A DNA stretch of 29,695 bases from Bermanella sp034112345 (GCA_034112345.1 JAWUVN010000099.1:1-29695); one strand, 5' to 3'; shown: positions 15,947-24,438, numbered from the stretch's first letter. Made by a program: numbers and translations. The notes: generated by a model from the sequence alone, not told the origin.

Positions 15947-16933
15947 ATGTTCCATATTGGCCCGTACCAAATTGATACACCCCTGGTGCTTGCACCCATG
16001 GCAGGTGTGACCGACCGTCCCTTTAGGCAGTTATGCCGAAAACTTGGGGCTGGATTGGTTGTGAGTGAAATGATCACAAGCGATGTGAACTTATGGAATA
16101 GCCGTAAGTCGCAAACGCGACTAGATCATCAAGGTGAAATAGACCCTATCTCTGTTCAGATAGCAGGTGGGGATCCTGAAATGATGGCAAATGCAGCTAT
16201 CATGGCAGTTAAGCACGGGGCCCAAATTGTTGATATCAACATGGGCTGCCCTGCTAAAAAAGTTTGTAACAAAGCCGCTGGCAGTGCATTAATGAAAGAT
16301 GAAGTACTGGTTAAAGACATCTTACAAGCCGTTGTTGGCTCAGTAGATGTTCCCGTTACTTTAAAAATGCGCACTGGCTGGGCGCCAGAACATAAAAATG
16401 CTCCCACGCTCGCCTTACTAGCCGAGCAGTCGGGCATTGCGGCTTTGGCTATCCATGGTAGAACTCGAAGCTGTGGATACAAGGGTGCCGTTGAATACGA
16501 CACCATAAAAACAATTAAGCAACAGGTAACCATTCCAGTATTGGCAAACGGTGATATTACAACACCACAGCAAGCCAAACAGGTTTTGGATTACACGCAA
16601 TCTGATGGCGTAATGTTGGGCAGAGCAGCTCAAGGACGTCCTTGGATTTTTAGAGAAATTCAGCACTTTTTGAATACAGGCCAACTGCTTGCAGCGCCTA
16701 ATTTACAAGAAGTAAAAAACATATTAATAGACCATATTTTGGCCTTATATGATTTTTACGGTGAGTTTATGGGTGTGCGAATAGCACGCAAGCATGTTGG
16801 CTGGTACCTTCAGGCTCACGACGAAAACAGAGATGTACGTCGACAGTTTAATAAACTGGAAACACCTGAAGAACAAATAACCTTAGTTAATATTTTTTTT
16901 AGTCAATCTATGGGCAAGGAAACAGCGGTATGA
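15947..16933 (+). CDS. dusB: tRNA-dihydrouridine synthase B
   Basis: A 328-aa FMN enzyme that reduces a specific uridine of the tRNA D-loop to dihydrouridine. A TIM-barrel N-terminal domain carries APMAGVTDRPFRQL (16-29), the catalytic C101 in NMGCPAKKVCNK, LKMRTGW and the FMN-binding GDI...GVMLGRAAQGRPW. A helical RNA-binding domain forms the C-terminus. The frame extends to a TTG at 15914, but homologs begin near the ATG at 15947 (MFHIGPYQID), and the TTG would fall at the predicted transcription start. The stop codon overlaps the fis start by 4 bp (ATGA), the coupled dusB-fis arrangement known from enterics and other gammaproteobacteria. Confidence 0.95.
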   Translation: MFHIGPYQIDTPLVLAPMAGVTDRPFRQLCRKLGAGLVVSEMITSDVNLWNSRKSQTRLDHQGEIDPISVQIAGGDPEMMANAAIMAVKHGAQIVDINMGCPAKKVCNKAAGSALMKDEVLVKDILQAVVGSVDVPVTLKMRTGWAPEHKNAPTLALLAEQSGIAALAIHGRTRSCGYKGAVEYDTIKTIKQQVTIPVLANGDITTPQQAKQVLDYTQSDGVMLGRAAQGRPWIFREIQHFLNTGQLLAAPNLQEVKNILIDHILALYDFYGEFMGVRIARKHVGWYLQAHDENRDVRRQFNKLETPEEQITLVNIFFSQSMGKETAV

Positions 16934-17238
16934 GTACCCACGAATCACAAGTGGCACATGTGGCACACAATGAAAACTCTGCAGACAACGTACAGTTACC
17001 TTCAGAGAATACGCAAACTTTACGTGACAGCGTTGAAAAAGCACTTGAAAGCTATTTCGCGCAACTAGACGGTCAACCCGTTACTGAAGTTTACGACCTA
17101 GTTTTATCGGAAGTTGAAGCGCCTTTGCTAGAAGTAGTAATGCGCTACACTAAAGACAATCAAACCAAAGCAGCTGTACTGCTAGGTTTGAACCGCGGAA
17201 CATTGCGTAAAAAACTAAAGCAATACGGCATGCTTTAG
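16930..17238 (+). CDS. fis: DNA-binding protein Fis
   Basis: A 102-aa nucleoid-associated protein that bends DNA and activates rRNA and other promoters in fast growth. The N-terminal 30 residues are variable. The dimerisation core is about 30-75, and the C-terminal helix-turn-helix KAAVLLGLNRGTLRKKLKQY (80-99) is nearly invariant in the family. It is translationally coupled to dusB by an ATGA overlap and is followed by a hairpin at 17259-17282. The length is just over that of E. coli Fis (98). Confidence 0.97.
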   Translation: MSTHESQVAHVAHNENSADNVQLPSENTQTLRDSVEKALESYFAQLDGQPVTEVYDLVLSEVEAPLLEVVMRYTKDNQTKAAVLLGLNRGTLRKKLKQYGML

Positions 17239-17258
17239 GTCTTAACCGACACCATACC

Positions 17259-17289
17259 AAGACGCTGCTTATGCAGCGTCTTTGCATTT
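17259..17289 (+). terminator. Terminator hairpin after fis
   Basis: AAGACGCTGC-TTAT-GCAGCGTCTT (17259-17282) forms a 10-bp stem with a tetraloop, followed by TTTGCATTT. The stem is strong but the U-run is broken, so some read-through into purH is likely. Confidence 0.65.
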
Positions 17290-17316
17290 AAACCATCAAA
17301 TAACTGACTATATAAT
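17288..17316 (+). promoter_or_regulatory. Putative purH promoter with a consensus -10 next to the start codon
   Basis: TTAAAC (17288-17293), a 17-bp spacer and a perfect TATAAT (17311-17316). The purH ATG is at 17322, only 5 nt beyond the -10, so a transcript from here would be leaderless or miss the start codon. It is either a leaderless promoter or a chance A+T-rich match. Confidence 0.35.
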
Positions 17317-17321
17317 CAATT

Positions 17322-18917
17322 ATGGCATCAGCAATCACTCCAGTACGTCGCGCCCTTATCAGTGTCTCTGATAAATCAGGCATCGTTGAATTTGCAAAAG
17401 CTTTAGCCGCTAAAAATGTAGAGATTCTTTCTACTGGTGGTACCTATAAGCTACTTTGCGACAGCGGTGTAAGCGCTGTAGAAGTATCCGATTACACCGG
17501 TTTCCCTGAAATGATGGATGGCCGTGTAAAAACTCTGCACCCAAAAATTCACGGTGGCGTTCTTGGCCGTCGCGGACAAGATGATTCAGTTATGGCCGAA
17601 CACGGCATTAACCCAATCGATCTTGTTGTAGTAAACCTTTACCCGTTTGAAGCAACAACTGCTAATCCTGACTGCACACTACCTGATGCAATTGAAAATA
17701 TTGATATTGGCGGCCCAACCATGGTTCGTTCTGCCGCTAAAAACAACGCGCATGTGGGCATTGTTGTTAACGCTTCAGATTACGATACTGTATTAGCCGA
17801 GCTAGACCAAAACAACGGCCTGACTTATAAACTGCGTTTTGATTTAGCCTTAAAAGCATTTGAACACACAGCAGCTTACGATGGCATGATCGCAAACTAC
17901 CTTGGCCGTATTAACCAAGAAGCTGAAGAATTAAGTACTGATGACATGGGTCTTCTCCCACGCACATTTAATACTCAGTTTATTAAAGCTCAAGATATGC
18001 GTTACGGTGAAAACCCACACCAAAAAGCGGCGTTTTATAAAGAAGCGGCTCCAAAAGAAGCCTCTATCTCTACCGCTGTTCAGGTTCAAGGCAAAGAATT
18101 ATCTTTCAATAATGTAGCAGATACAGATGCTGCATTAGAATGTGTTAAATCTTTTGTAAAGCCAGCTTGTGTAATTGTAAAACACGCCAACCCTTGTGGT
18201 GTTGCAGTTTCTACAAACGGCATTAAAGAAGCTTACGACCTAGCGTTTGCTACTGATACTGAATCTGCTTTTGGTGGCATCATAGCATTCAACCGCGAGC
18301 TAGATGGTGACACGGCAGCTTCAATAGCTGAGCGTCAATTTGTTGAAGTGATTATTGCCCCTTCAATTAGCGCTGATGCAAAATTAGTATTAGCGCCAAA
18401 GAAAAATGTTCGCGTTTTAGAAACTGGCGAATGGGCACCTGAACGTTTAGAAGCATTTGACTTTAAACGTGTGAACGGAGGCTTGTTAGTTCAAGACCGC
18501 GACAACGGTATGATCACAGCTGATGATCTACAAGTTGTAACTAAGCGTAAGCCTACAGAAAAAGAAATGCATGATCTTATCTTTGCATGGAAAGTAGCAA
18601 AATACGTTAAATCAAATGCGATTGTTTATGCTAAAAACCGTCAAACGGTTGGTGTTGGCGCAGGCCAAATGAGTCGCGTAAACTATGCACGCATTGCCGC
18701 AATTAAAGCTGAACATGCAGGCTTAGAAGTTCAAGGCTCTGTAATGGCAAGCGATGCATTTTTCCCATTCCGTGACGGAATTGATAATGCAGCCAAAGCA
18801 GGTATTGCTGCTGTTATTCAGCCTGGCGGCTCTATCCGTGATGAAGAAGTTATTGCAGCAGCTGATGAAGCCGGCATGGCTATGGTATTCACTGGCATGC
18901 GTCACTTTAGACATTAA
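17322..18917 (+). CDS. purH: Bifunctional AICAR transformylase / IMP cyclohydrolase
   Basis: A 531-aa enzyme for the last two steps of IMP synthesis. The N-terminal IMP cyclohydrolase domain (about 1-200) shows RRALISVSDKSGIVEFAKAL, ILSTGGTYKLL, MMDGRVKTLHPKIHGGVLGR and NLYPFEAT. The C-terminal transformylase domain (about 205-531) has RYGENPHQKAAFY and the catalytic VKHANPCGVA, with K287 and H288. The end GMRHFRH is typical. The length matches the family (about 530). No clear Shine-Dalgarno precedes the ATG. It sits between fis and purD as in Pseudomonas, separated from purD by a 284-bp region full of inverted repeats. Confidence 0.97.
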   Translation: MASAITPVRRALISVSDKSGIVEFAKALAAKNVEILSTGGTYKLLCDSGVSAVEVSDYTGFPEMMDGRVKTLHPKIHGGVLGRRGQDDSVMAEHGINPIDLVVVNLYPFEATTANPDCTLPDAIENIDIGGPTMVRSAAKNNAHVGIVVNASDYDTVLAELDQNNGLTYKLRFDLALKAFEHTAAYDGMIANYLGRINQEAEELSTDDMGLLPRTFNTQFIKAQDMRYGENPHQKAAFYKEAAPKEASISTAVQVQGKELSFNNVADTDAALECVKSFVKPACVIVKHANPCGVAVSTNGIKEAYDLAFATDTESAFGGIIAFNRELDGDTAASIAERQFVEVIIAPSISADAKLVLAPKKNVRVLETGEWAPERLEAFDFKRVNGGLLVQDRDNGMITADDLQVVTKRKPTEKEMHDLIFAWKVAKYVKSNAIVYAKNRQTVGVGAGQMSRVNYARIAAIKAEHAGLEVQGSVMASDAFFPFRDGIDNAAKAGIAAVIQPGGSIRDEEVIAAADEAGMAMVFTGMRHFRH

Positions 18918-18935
18918 TTGTTAATTCAGGGTTGA

Positions 18936-18985
18936 TTTTTCCTACCTAGCTGGGTGCAAACCTATACCCAGCTAGGTGGGAAAAA
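18936..18985. repeat. Long inverted repeat between purH and purD
   Basis: Two 20-bp arms (18936-18955 and 18966-18985) pair fully except for one G-U pair around a 10-nt loop; the core is ACCTAGCTGGGT / ACCCAGCTAGGT. The T-run lies on the 5' arm and the A-run on the 3' arm, the reverse of a plus-strand intrinsic terminator. Each 12-bp core is itself nearly palindromic. Confidence 0.75.
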
Positions 18986-19004
18986 TTTTACCCCGTTACA
19001 ATTT

Positions 19005-19034
19005 AAAAAAGCCGTAAATTATGTTTACGGTTTT
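19005..19034. terminator. Terminator after purH
   Basis: An A-run, then CCGTAAA-TTATG-TTTACGG (19012-19030) and TTTT. This is a bidirectional-looking intrinsic terminator that should end the purH transcript. Confidence 0.65.
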
Positions 19035-19035
19035 C

Positions 19036-19051
19036 TGGTTTTTAAAAACCA
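19036..19051. repeat. 16-bp perfect palindrome
   Basis: TGGTTTTTAAAAACCA reads the same on both strands. It follows the terminator at 19005-19034 and lies about 150 bp upstream of purD. It may be part of the purD control region. Confidence 0.6.
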
Positions 19052-19201
19052 AACGTTATTCCGAACTTAAAAGGGTGATGGATTAGTAGCTCTTACTAAG
19101 GCAAACACTTTAAAGAACTGCTCTTGGCCTAGCCAACCAGTACTTTTGAAAATGTTTAGCACAGTAAGGTTACTTAAATAATGCCCCTCAAGGATATTAT
19201 T

Positions 19202-20500
19202 ATGATGAATGTATTAGTTATTGGCGGTGGCGGTCGCGAACACGCCCTAGCTTGGAAAGCCGCTCAAAACCCTTCTGTTGAAACGGTTTTTGTTGCACCT
19301 GGTAATGCAGGAACAGCCATTGAAAATAAATTAAAGAATGTTGAAATTGATATTCTAGATTTTGAAAAGCTGGCTACGTTTGCTAAAGAAAATAATTGCG
19401 AACTGACTATTGTTGGCCCTGAAGCTCCATTGGTTGAAGGCGTTGTTAACTTCTTTGAAGAAAAAGGATTAAAAGCGTTTGGCCCATCAAAAGGCGCGGC
19501 ACAACTTGAAGGTTCAAAAGCCTTCACAAAAGATTTTTTAGCTCGTCACAATATCCCTACAGCGTTCTACCAAAATTTCACTGAAGTTGAACCTGCTCTG
19601 GCTTACATCGATAAAATCGGTGCACCTATCGTTGTTAAAGCTGACGGTCTTGCCGCTGGTAAGGGTGTTATCGTTGCGGAAACAATTGAGCAAGCAAAAG
19701 ATGCAGTGAAAGACATGTTATCTGGTAATGCTTTTGGCGAAGCAGGCTGTCGCGTCGTTATTGAGGAATTCTTAGCCGGCGAAGAAGCCAGCTTTATTGT
19801 TATGGTAGACGGTAATAATATTTTACCAATGGCGACTAGCCAAGATCATAAGCGTGTTGGTAACGGCGATACAGGTCCTAACACTGGTGGCATGGGTGCT
19901 TACTCTCCTGCTCCCGTTGTAACGCAGGAAATTCATGACCGCGTAATGAAAGAAGTGATTGTGCCGACAGTTGAAGGTATGAAAGCAGAAGGTAATGACT
20001 ACACTGGATTCTTATACGCTGGCCTAATGATTGATGCTTCTGGCACACCGAAAGTAATCGAATACAACTGTCGCTTTGGTGATCCTGAAACGCAGCCTAT
20101 CATGATGCGTATGCAGTCTGACCTAGTTGACCTTTGTTTAGCGGCATTTGAAAAAGATGGCCTTGCTGGTAAAACAGCTAAATGGGATTCTAGAGCTGCT
20201 ATCGGCGTTGTGGTTGCAGCAGGTGGTTACCCTGAAGCTTACAACAAAGGTGATGTTATTAGTCTTCCTGCTGTACAAGCTGACAATGAAAAGGTGTTCC
20301 ATGCAGGCACCAAGCTGAATGCTGCTGGCGAAGTTACAACTAACGGTGGTCGTGTACTTTGTGCAACTGCTTTAGGGAACACCGTAACGGAAGCTCAAAA
20401 ACAAGCCTATGAGCTAACATCTAAAATTAGTTGGAAAGACAGTTTTTATCGTACCGACATTGCGTACCGCGCAATTGCTCGCGAACAAGGTAATAGCTAA
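19202..20500 (+). CDS. purD: Phosphoribosylamine-glycine ligase (GAR synthetase)
   Basis: A 432-aa ATP-grasp enzyme joining glycine to 5-phosphoribosylamine, the second step of purine synthesis. It starts MMNVLVIGGGGREHALAWKA, then shows GPEAPLVEG, the ATP-binding VKADGLAAGKGVIVAET, the grasp loop GNGDTGPNTGGMGAYSPAP and EYNCRFGDPETQPIMMRM. The frame also offers an ATG at 19181, but AAGGA at 19190-19194 sits 7 nt before the ATG at 19202, and homologs start there. A clear terminator follows. No PurR-type box was seen upstream. Confidence 0.97.
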   Translation: MMNVLVIGGGGREHALAWKAAQNPSVETVFVAPGNAGTAIENKLKNVEIDILDFEKLATFAKENNCELTIVGPEAPLVEGVVNFFEEKGLKAFGPSKGAAQLEGSKAFTKDFLARHNIPTAFYQNFTEVEPALAYIDKIGAPIVVKADGLAAGKGVIVAETIEQAKDAVKDMLSGNAFGEAGCRVVIEEFLAGEEASFIVMVDGNNILPMATSQDHKRVGNGDTGPNTGGMGAYSPAPVVTQEIHDRVMKEVIVPTVEGMKAEGNDYTGFLYAGLMIDASGTPKVIEYNCRFGDPETQPIMMRMQSDLVDLCLAAFEKDGLAGKTAKWDSRAAIGVVVAAGGYPEAYNKGDVISLPAVQADNEKVFHAGTKLNAAGEVTTNGGRVLCATALGNTVTEAQKQAYELTSKISWKDSFYRTDIAYRAIAREQGNS

Positions 20501-20516
20501 GTAAACGATAAAAAGT

Positions 20517-20542
20517 AAGCCCGCTTAAATGCGGGCTTTTTT
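20517..20542 (+). terminator. Rho-independent terminator after purD
   Basis: AAGCCCGC-TTAAAT-GCGGGCTT (20517-20538) followed by a U-run to 20542. It separates purD from the kinase gene 100 bp further on. Confidence 0.9.
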
Positions 20543-20642
20543 ATGCGCCTCTAGTAAGCCATATCAGCCTGAGCGCCATACTTTCCTTTAGTTAGCGCTT
20601 TCATATACTATAAACACTTAATATTTCACTAGATTAATCAAT

Positions 20643-22922
20643 ATGCTTCGCACTGCTTTATTACTCATTGGGTTTCTATTTATTTGGCTGCCGGCGCAGG
20701 CAAGTTCAGTGCTAATAAGCAGTAAGGTGCAACCTAGCAGTATTATACTAGCCACAGGTCCCATTAAAGTTACGCTTAACAACAGCATCCAATGGCTAGA
20801 AGCCAATCATCTAAATTTAAGTCTTGCCCAATTAGAGTCCAGCCAAGATTCTGTTTTTAAGAGTGTTGATCAAGGCGCTATACTAACCGGCGACCAAGTT
20901 TATTGGGTGCGGTTTAGAATCATTAACCCTCTGAATGATAATATTCCATTGGCGCTATCCTTAGCTTCAAAGAATTTAATTATTGAAGCTGCTTACACCA
21001 AAACCTCTGACACCTGGGCCTATTTGACCCAAATTGATCCCAACACACGGTTAACAGGACATGCGTCAGCAATATTAACGTTTGATGGGTTAACAGATAA
21101 TTGGATTTATTTAAGAATAAAAGCTGAATCAACGACAAAGCTTGATGCAAAACTCCAAGACTTATCTCATCACGCCAATGACCTTAGTTTTTACCAACAA
21201 TTAATCGGTGCATCGATTGCGGTTATTTTCATGATAATCCTACTGCATCTTATGGCCATTAAATTTGATCCTCATGTACGTCACTATCTAACGATATTCA
21301 TGGCCATTACTGTCGCTATATTTATAAGCAGCCATTCTCCCAATCCTTTTTTACCTGATTGGCTAATGTCACTAAGTAGTTTGAGTCCTTGGTTTATTGC
21401 ATCAGCACTGGCTTTATCCAGTTTTGATAATGAGACCTACAAACAAAAAACGTTATCCAACATAAGTTTTTTTACTGCTCTATCTCTAGCTTTGATTGCT
21501 TTGATATTAATTAAAACATCTTATACAACATTATTATTTATCAGCTTAATACCCGCCGCCTACGCCGCCTATAATGTAAGAAAGGTCAGTGCCAGCTTAT
21601 TAATTGCCTGCATTATTTTTATCATTAGTTGTAGCTGGCAAGGACTTTATATCATCAGACCGAATATCGTTTTCTCACCTTCTAGTATGCATGAGGTGTA
21701 TGGGTTTGTGGCGACAGTATTATTTGCAAGCATCAGTATTATCATGCCCTATTTTCACAAACTGACTGCACGGGAAGCTCCTGCAGCCAAGGGAAATGAC
21801 TCTACGTTCTTGTCAAAACTCAGCCATGACTTTAGAACCCCAATGAATGGTGTTCTGGGCATGGCTGAACTTTTAAAAGATACCCCTTTGAGTCAGCAGC
21901 AACGTAATTTTTTATCAACAATAGAGCAATCTGGTCACGACCTATTACGTTTAATTAATAGAGTGAGCGACCTAGGCAAAATTCAATCCGGTAAAATACA
22001 GCGACAAAGTCAATCATTCGACTTAATTGAACTTATAGAGAAAACAATTGAAAGACACACGCCGCTCTCCGAACAGAATCATGTGGAAATTATTTTAAAT
22101 ATTGATCCTAATATATCTGATCATATTCAATGCGATGAAGAACGATTGGCGACTATTCTAGATAATTTAATACTTAATGCATTAAAGACCACCGAGAACG
22201 GTGAGCTAGAAATAAGAGTTCATTGGATTGATAACAATAAGCAAGACCAGCTTCTGTTTAAAGTAAGAGACTCAAGCCAAGGCATTAACCGAGATACGCT
22301 TAAACGGATCTTAAGCGGCCAAAGCCTAGTGAATACCTCATCATCAGAAATCGTAAACACTGAGTTTGGATTGCTTTTAAGTAAACACCTAGTTGAGGCC
22401 TTACAGGGCGCCTTTTACATAGAAAGTAACCCAAACATTGGCACAACCATTCGCTTTTCAATGCTTGCAACGCCTGACCATTCTCAAGCTCCCTTAATAC
22501 AATCCAATGCATTAAATGGTCTTTCAATACTGATTGTGGATGATAACAGTACATTTAGAACCGTCATCCAAGAATATGCTGATTCATGGGGGGCTCAAGC
22601 TGATGCCACCTATAACGGAAAAGAAGCATTGGCATTACTGCGAAATCATAAGACCACCGAAAACCCCTATGACATCATGTTAATCGACCAAGATATGCCG
22701 ATTATGAATGGCTTTCAATTGGCAACCAAGATGCAAGATGACCCTGATATCAATCAAAATATCATAAAAATAATGCTGACAGGTACAGGGATAACCAGTC
22801 AGCACAATATGGTGCTGGATTCCGGTATCCATCAAGTGATTACTAAGCCTGTTACGCCCAGAGCTTTACAAGCCATACTGGCCAAACACATCAACATTAG
22901 AGATACTACTAAATCAAAATAG
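20643..22922 (+). CDS. RetS-like hybrid sensor histidine kinase (7TM-DISM, HisKA, HATPase, one REC)
   Basis: A 759-aa inner-membrane signalling kinase. Order: signal peptide 1-20; periplasmic 7TMR-DISMED2-like domain about 25-178; seven membrane helices about 185-370; HisKA with H395 in SHDFRTPMNG; ATPase domain about 460-608 with N-box DNLILNALK (507-515); receiver domain about 626-752 with D633/D634, phospho-acceptor D682 in LIDQDMPIMNG and K735. The G1 box is degenerate (DSSQG, 543-547, instead of DxGxG) and the G2 box reads FGLLLS, so ATP binding may be weak. The DISM sensor and the place next to purD match RetS of Pseudomonas, which switches between biofilm and acute modes. RetS has two receivers as I recall; here there is one. 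It has its own transcript after the purD terminator. Confidence 0.88.
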   Translation: MLRTALLLIGFLFIWLPAQASSVLISSKVQPSSIILATGPIKVTLNNSIQWLEANHLNLSLAQLESSQDSVFKSVDQGAILTGDQVYWVRFRIINPLNDNIPLALSLASKNLIIEAAYTKTSDTWAYLTQIDPNTRLTGHASAILTFDGLTDNWIYLRIKAESTTKLDAKLQDLSHHANDLSFYQQLIGASIAVIFMIILLHLMAIKFDPHVRHYLTIFMAITVAIFISSHSPNPFLPDWLMSLSSLSPWFIASALALSSFDNETYKQKTLSNISFFTALSLALIALILIKTSYTTLLFISLIPAAYAAYNVRKVSASLLIACIIFIISCSWQGLYIIRPNIVFSPSSMHEVYGFVATVLFASISIIMPYFHKLTAREAPAAKGNDSTFLSKLSHDFRTPMNGVLGMAELLKDTPLSQQQRNFLSTIEQSGHDLLRLINRVSDLGKIQSGKIQRQSQSFDLIELIEKTIERHTPLSEQNHVEIILNIDPNISDHIQCDEERLATILDNLILNALKTTENGELEIRVHWIDNNKQDQLLFKVRDSSQGINRDTLKRILSGQSLVNTSSSEIVNTEFGLLLSKHLVEALQGAFYIESNPNIGTTIRFSMLATPDHSQAPLIQSNALNGLSILIVDDNSTFRTVIQEYADSWGAQADATYNGKEALALLRNHKTTENPYDIMLIDQDMPIMNGFQLATKMQDDPDINQNIIKIMLTGTGITSQHNMVLDSGIHQVITKPVTPRALQAILAKHINIRDTTKSK

Positions 22923-23011
22923 ACTGACCTCAATCATACTTACGGGCATTCAGTGCATGCATCGAAGCCCGATACTGAGTAAAATACGATAAACACCTTG
23001 AGTACATCCCT

Positions 23012-23650
23012 ATGCGTTCACTATCTCCTTTGGATTACTTCATTTCTCATATTGATAATAGTATGAAGACACTGGTACCTAAAGCTGCCAGCCCTCACCG
23101 CATTTCACCTGCCGTTAACGTTGATGAGCAGGCTTTATCTGACACCGAAAAACAGCATGCTGCTGGTTTAATGAGAATTAACCATACTGGTGAAGTATGT
23201 GCTCAAGCTCTGTATCAGGGGCAATCACTCACTGCTCGATTGCCGTATGTAAGAGAAGCGATGGAAGAAGCCGCTGAAGAAGAGATAGACCACTTAGTGT
23301 GGTGTGAGCAGAGGATTCATCAGCTTGGTGGACGTACCAGCATCCTTAATCCAGCCTTTTACGGGTTATCCTATAGCATTGGCGCATTGGCAGGCACATT
23401 AGGCGACAAATGGAGCTTGGGCTTTGTGGCTGCAACCGAAGACCAAGTCTGCGCGCATCTTAAAAGCCACTTAGTTGAACTGCCTAAGCAAGACAATAAA
23501 AGTAAAGCTATCTTAAATGTGATGCTAGAAGATGAAGAAAAGCATGCCACTGTGGCACTGGAAGCTGGAGGGGTTAAATTCCCCGCTCTGATTAAAAATG
23601 CAATGACCCAGTTATCAAAGGTTATGACGGCAACCACATACCGCTTATAA
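23012..23650 (+). CDS. coq7: Ubiquinone hydroxylase (DMQ monooxygenase)
   Basis: A 212-aa membrane-associated diiron protein that hydroxylates 2-polyprenyl-3-methyl-6-methoxy-1,4-benzoquinone in ubiquinone synthesis. All six iron ligands of the Coq7 fold are visible: E61 (NHTGEVCAQALYQ), E91 and H94 (EEEIDHLVWCEQR), E143 (AATEDQVCAHL), E175 and H178 (EDEEKHATVAL). The length is typical of the Pseudomonas/Neisseria type. The N-terminus RSLSPLDYFI resembles homologs, supporting this ATG although its ribosome site is poor. The gene is alone on its transcript, 89 bp after the kinase, and converges with the OsmC gene. Confidence 0.96.
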   Translation: MRSLSPLDYFISHIDNSMKTLVPKAASPHRISPAVNVDEQALSDTEKQHAAGLMRINHTGEVCAQALYQGQSLTARLPYVREAMEEAAEEEIDHLVWCEQRIHQLGGRTSILNPAFYGLSYSIGALAGTLGDKWSLGFVAATEDQVCAHLKSHLVELPKQDNKSKAILNVMLEDEEKHATVALEAGGVKFPALIKNAMTQLSKVMTATTYRL

Positions 23651-23754
23651 GCGCTCTGTATCTTGATTCATGGGCTTAAATTAAGCGCAGTTAACAGCCA
23701 AGCGGACTAAAGCTCAATACCAACTTATTCAGCCCGCTGACTTAAAGACATTAA

Positions 23755-24186
23755 TTAAACCGTTTCACCCAATTGAACCACTTCGTGGTCATGAGTAATA
23801 TCTACACCAGCGGCTTCTAACATAATACTTGCAGAGCAATACTTTTCAGCTGATAAAGCAACCGCCCGCTTCACTTGAGCCTCTTTCAACTCATAACCTT
23901 TTACAATGAAATGTAGGTGGATCTTAGTAAATACACTAGGCACCGCATCCGCGCGCTCAGCTTCAATTTCAGCGACACAATCCACCACGTTTTGGCGAGA
24001 TTTTTTTAAAATACTCATCACATCAAACGCGCTGCAACCTCCTAGGCCCATCAATAACATCTCCATAGGGCGCACACCCAGATTACGGCCACCATGATCT
24101 TCTGGACCATCCATAATCACTGAGTGGCCACTGCCCGACTCAGCAAGAAACATGGCATCTTGTACCCATTTAATACGTGTTTTCAT
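23755..24186 (-). CDS. OsmC/Ohr-family protein, YhfA-like
   Basis: A 143-aa OsmC-fold protein. The two redox cysteines of the superfamily are present, C51 in LGGCSAFDVMSIL and C117 in EKYCSAS. The sequence resembles the YhfA subgroup rather than Ohr or OsmC proper. OsmC-fold proteins usually reduce organic hydroperoxides through these cysteines, but the role of YhfA is not established. It is divergent from crp, the same pairing as yhfA-crp in E. coli and the OsmC gene near vfr in Pseudomonas, which supports the subgroup call. Confidence 0.9.
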   Translation of the reverse strand: MKTRIKWVQDAMFLAESGSGHSVIMDGPEDHGGRNLGVRPMEMLLMGLGGCSAFDVMSILKKSRQNVVDCVAEIEAERADAVPSVFTKIHLHFIVKGYELKEAQVKRAVALSAEKYCSASIMLEAAGVDITHDHEVVQLGETV

Positions 24187-24438
24187 ATTCTTAGCTCTAA
24201 AATTTAATAACGGAGATTACCACATGCGACCATAGATACAGAAGATTTGCGGCCCGCACGATCGCAATAAAGCACCAGACTAAGTAGGACACAGTTCCCA
24301 TATTGGAACAATATCTGGTCAAAATTAGCTCATTCTAATTAATGGTATTCACCTAACCCCACAATTAGGTGCATAATGATGCAGCATTTAATGCTATAAA
24401 TAATAACGAAATCAAGGTTTGATGATTTAGGTTTAAAT
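24187..24438. promoter_or_regulatory. Divergent osmC/crp control region with two inverted repeats
   Basis: ATATTG-GAA-CAATAT (24300-24314) and CACCTAA-(8 nt)-TTAGGTG (24350-24371) lie between the divergent genes. The second is about 70 bp upstream of the crp start, a usual place for an operator. I see no convincing CRP consensus (TGTGA-N6-TCACA) here, so crp autoregulation is not supported by eye. Confidence 0.4.

Noticed and set aside
16156..16578. 140-aa minus-strand ORF inside dusB
   Set aside because: It is the antisense shadow of a strongly conserved gene, has no ribosome site and shows no recognisable domain.
16954..16971. Short direct repeat in the 5' part of fis (GTGGCACAT/GTGGCACAC)
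   Set aside because: Two 9-nt near-copies inside a variable coding segment; too short to mean more than local duplication.
19181..19201. Upstream ATG for purD
   Set aside because: The AAGGA ribosome site lies inside this segment and points to the ATG at 19202, where homologs begin.
18918..19201. PurR box or purine riboswitch upstream of purD
   Set aside because: Only a partial match (CAAACGTTATTC) to the PurR operator is present, and the hairpins do not form a three-way purine aptamer.
24187..24438. CRP autoregulatory site upstream of crp
   Set aside because: No TGTGA-N6-TCACA-like sequence could be found by eye; the inverted repeats present have other sequences.
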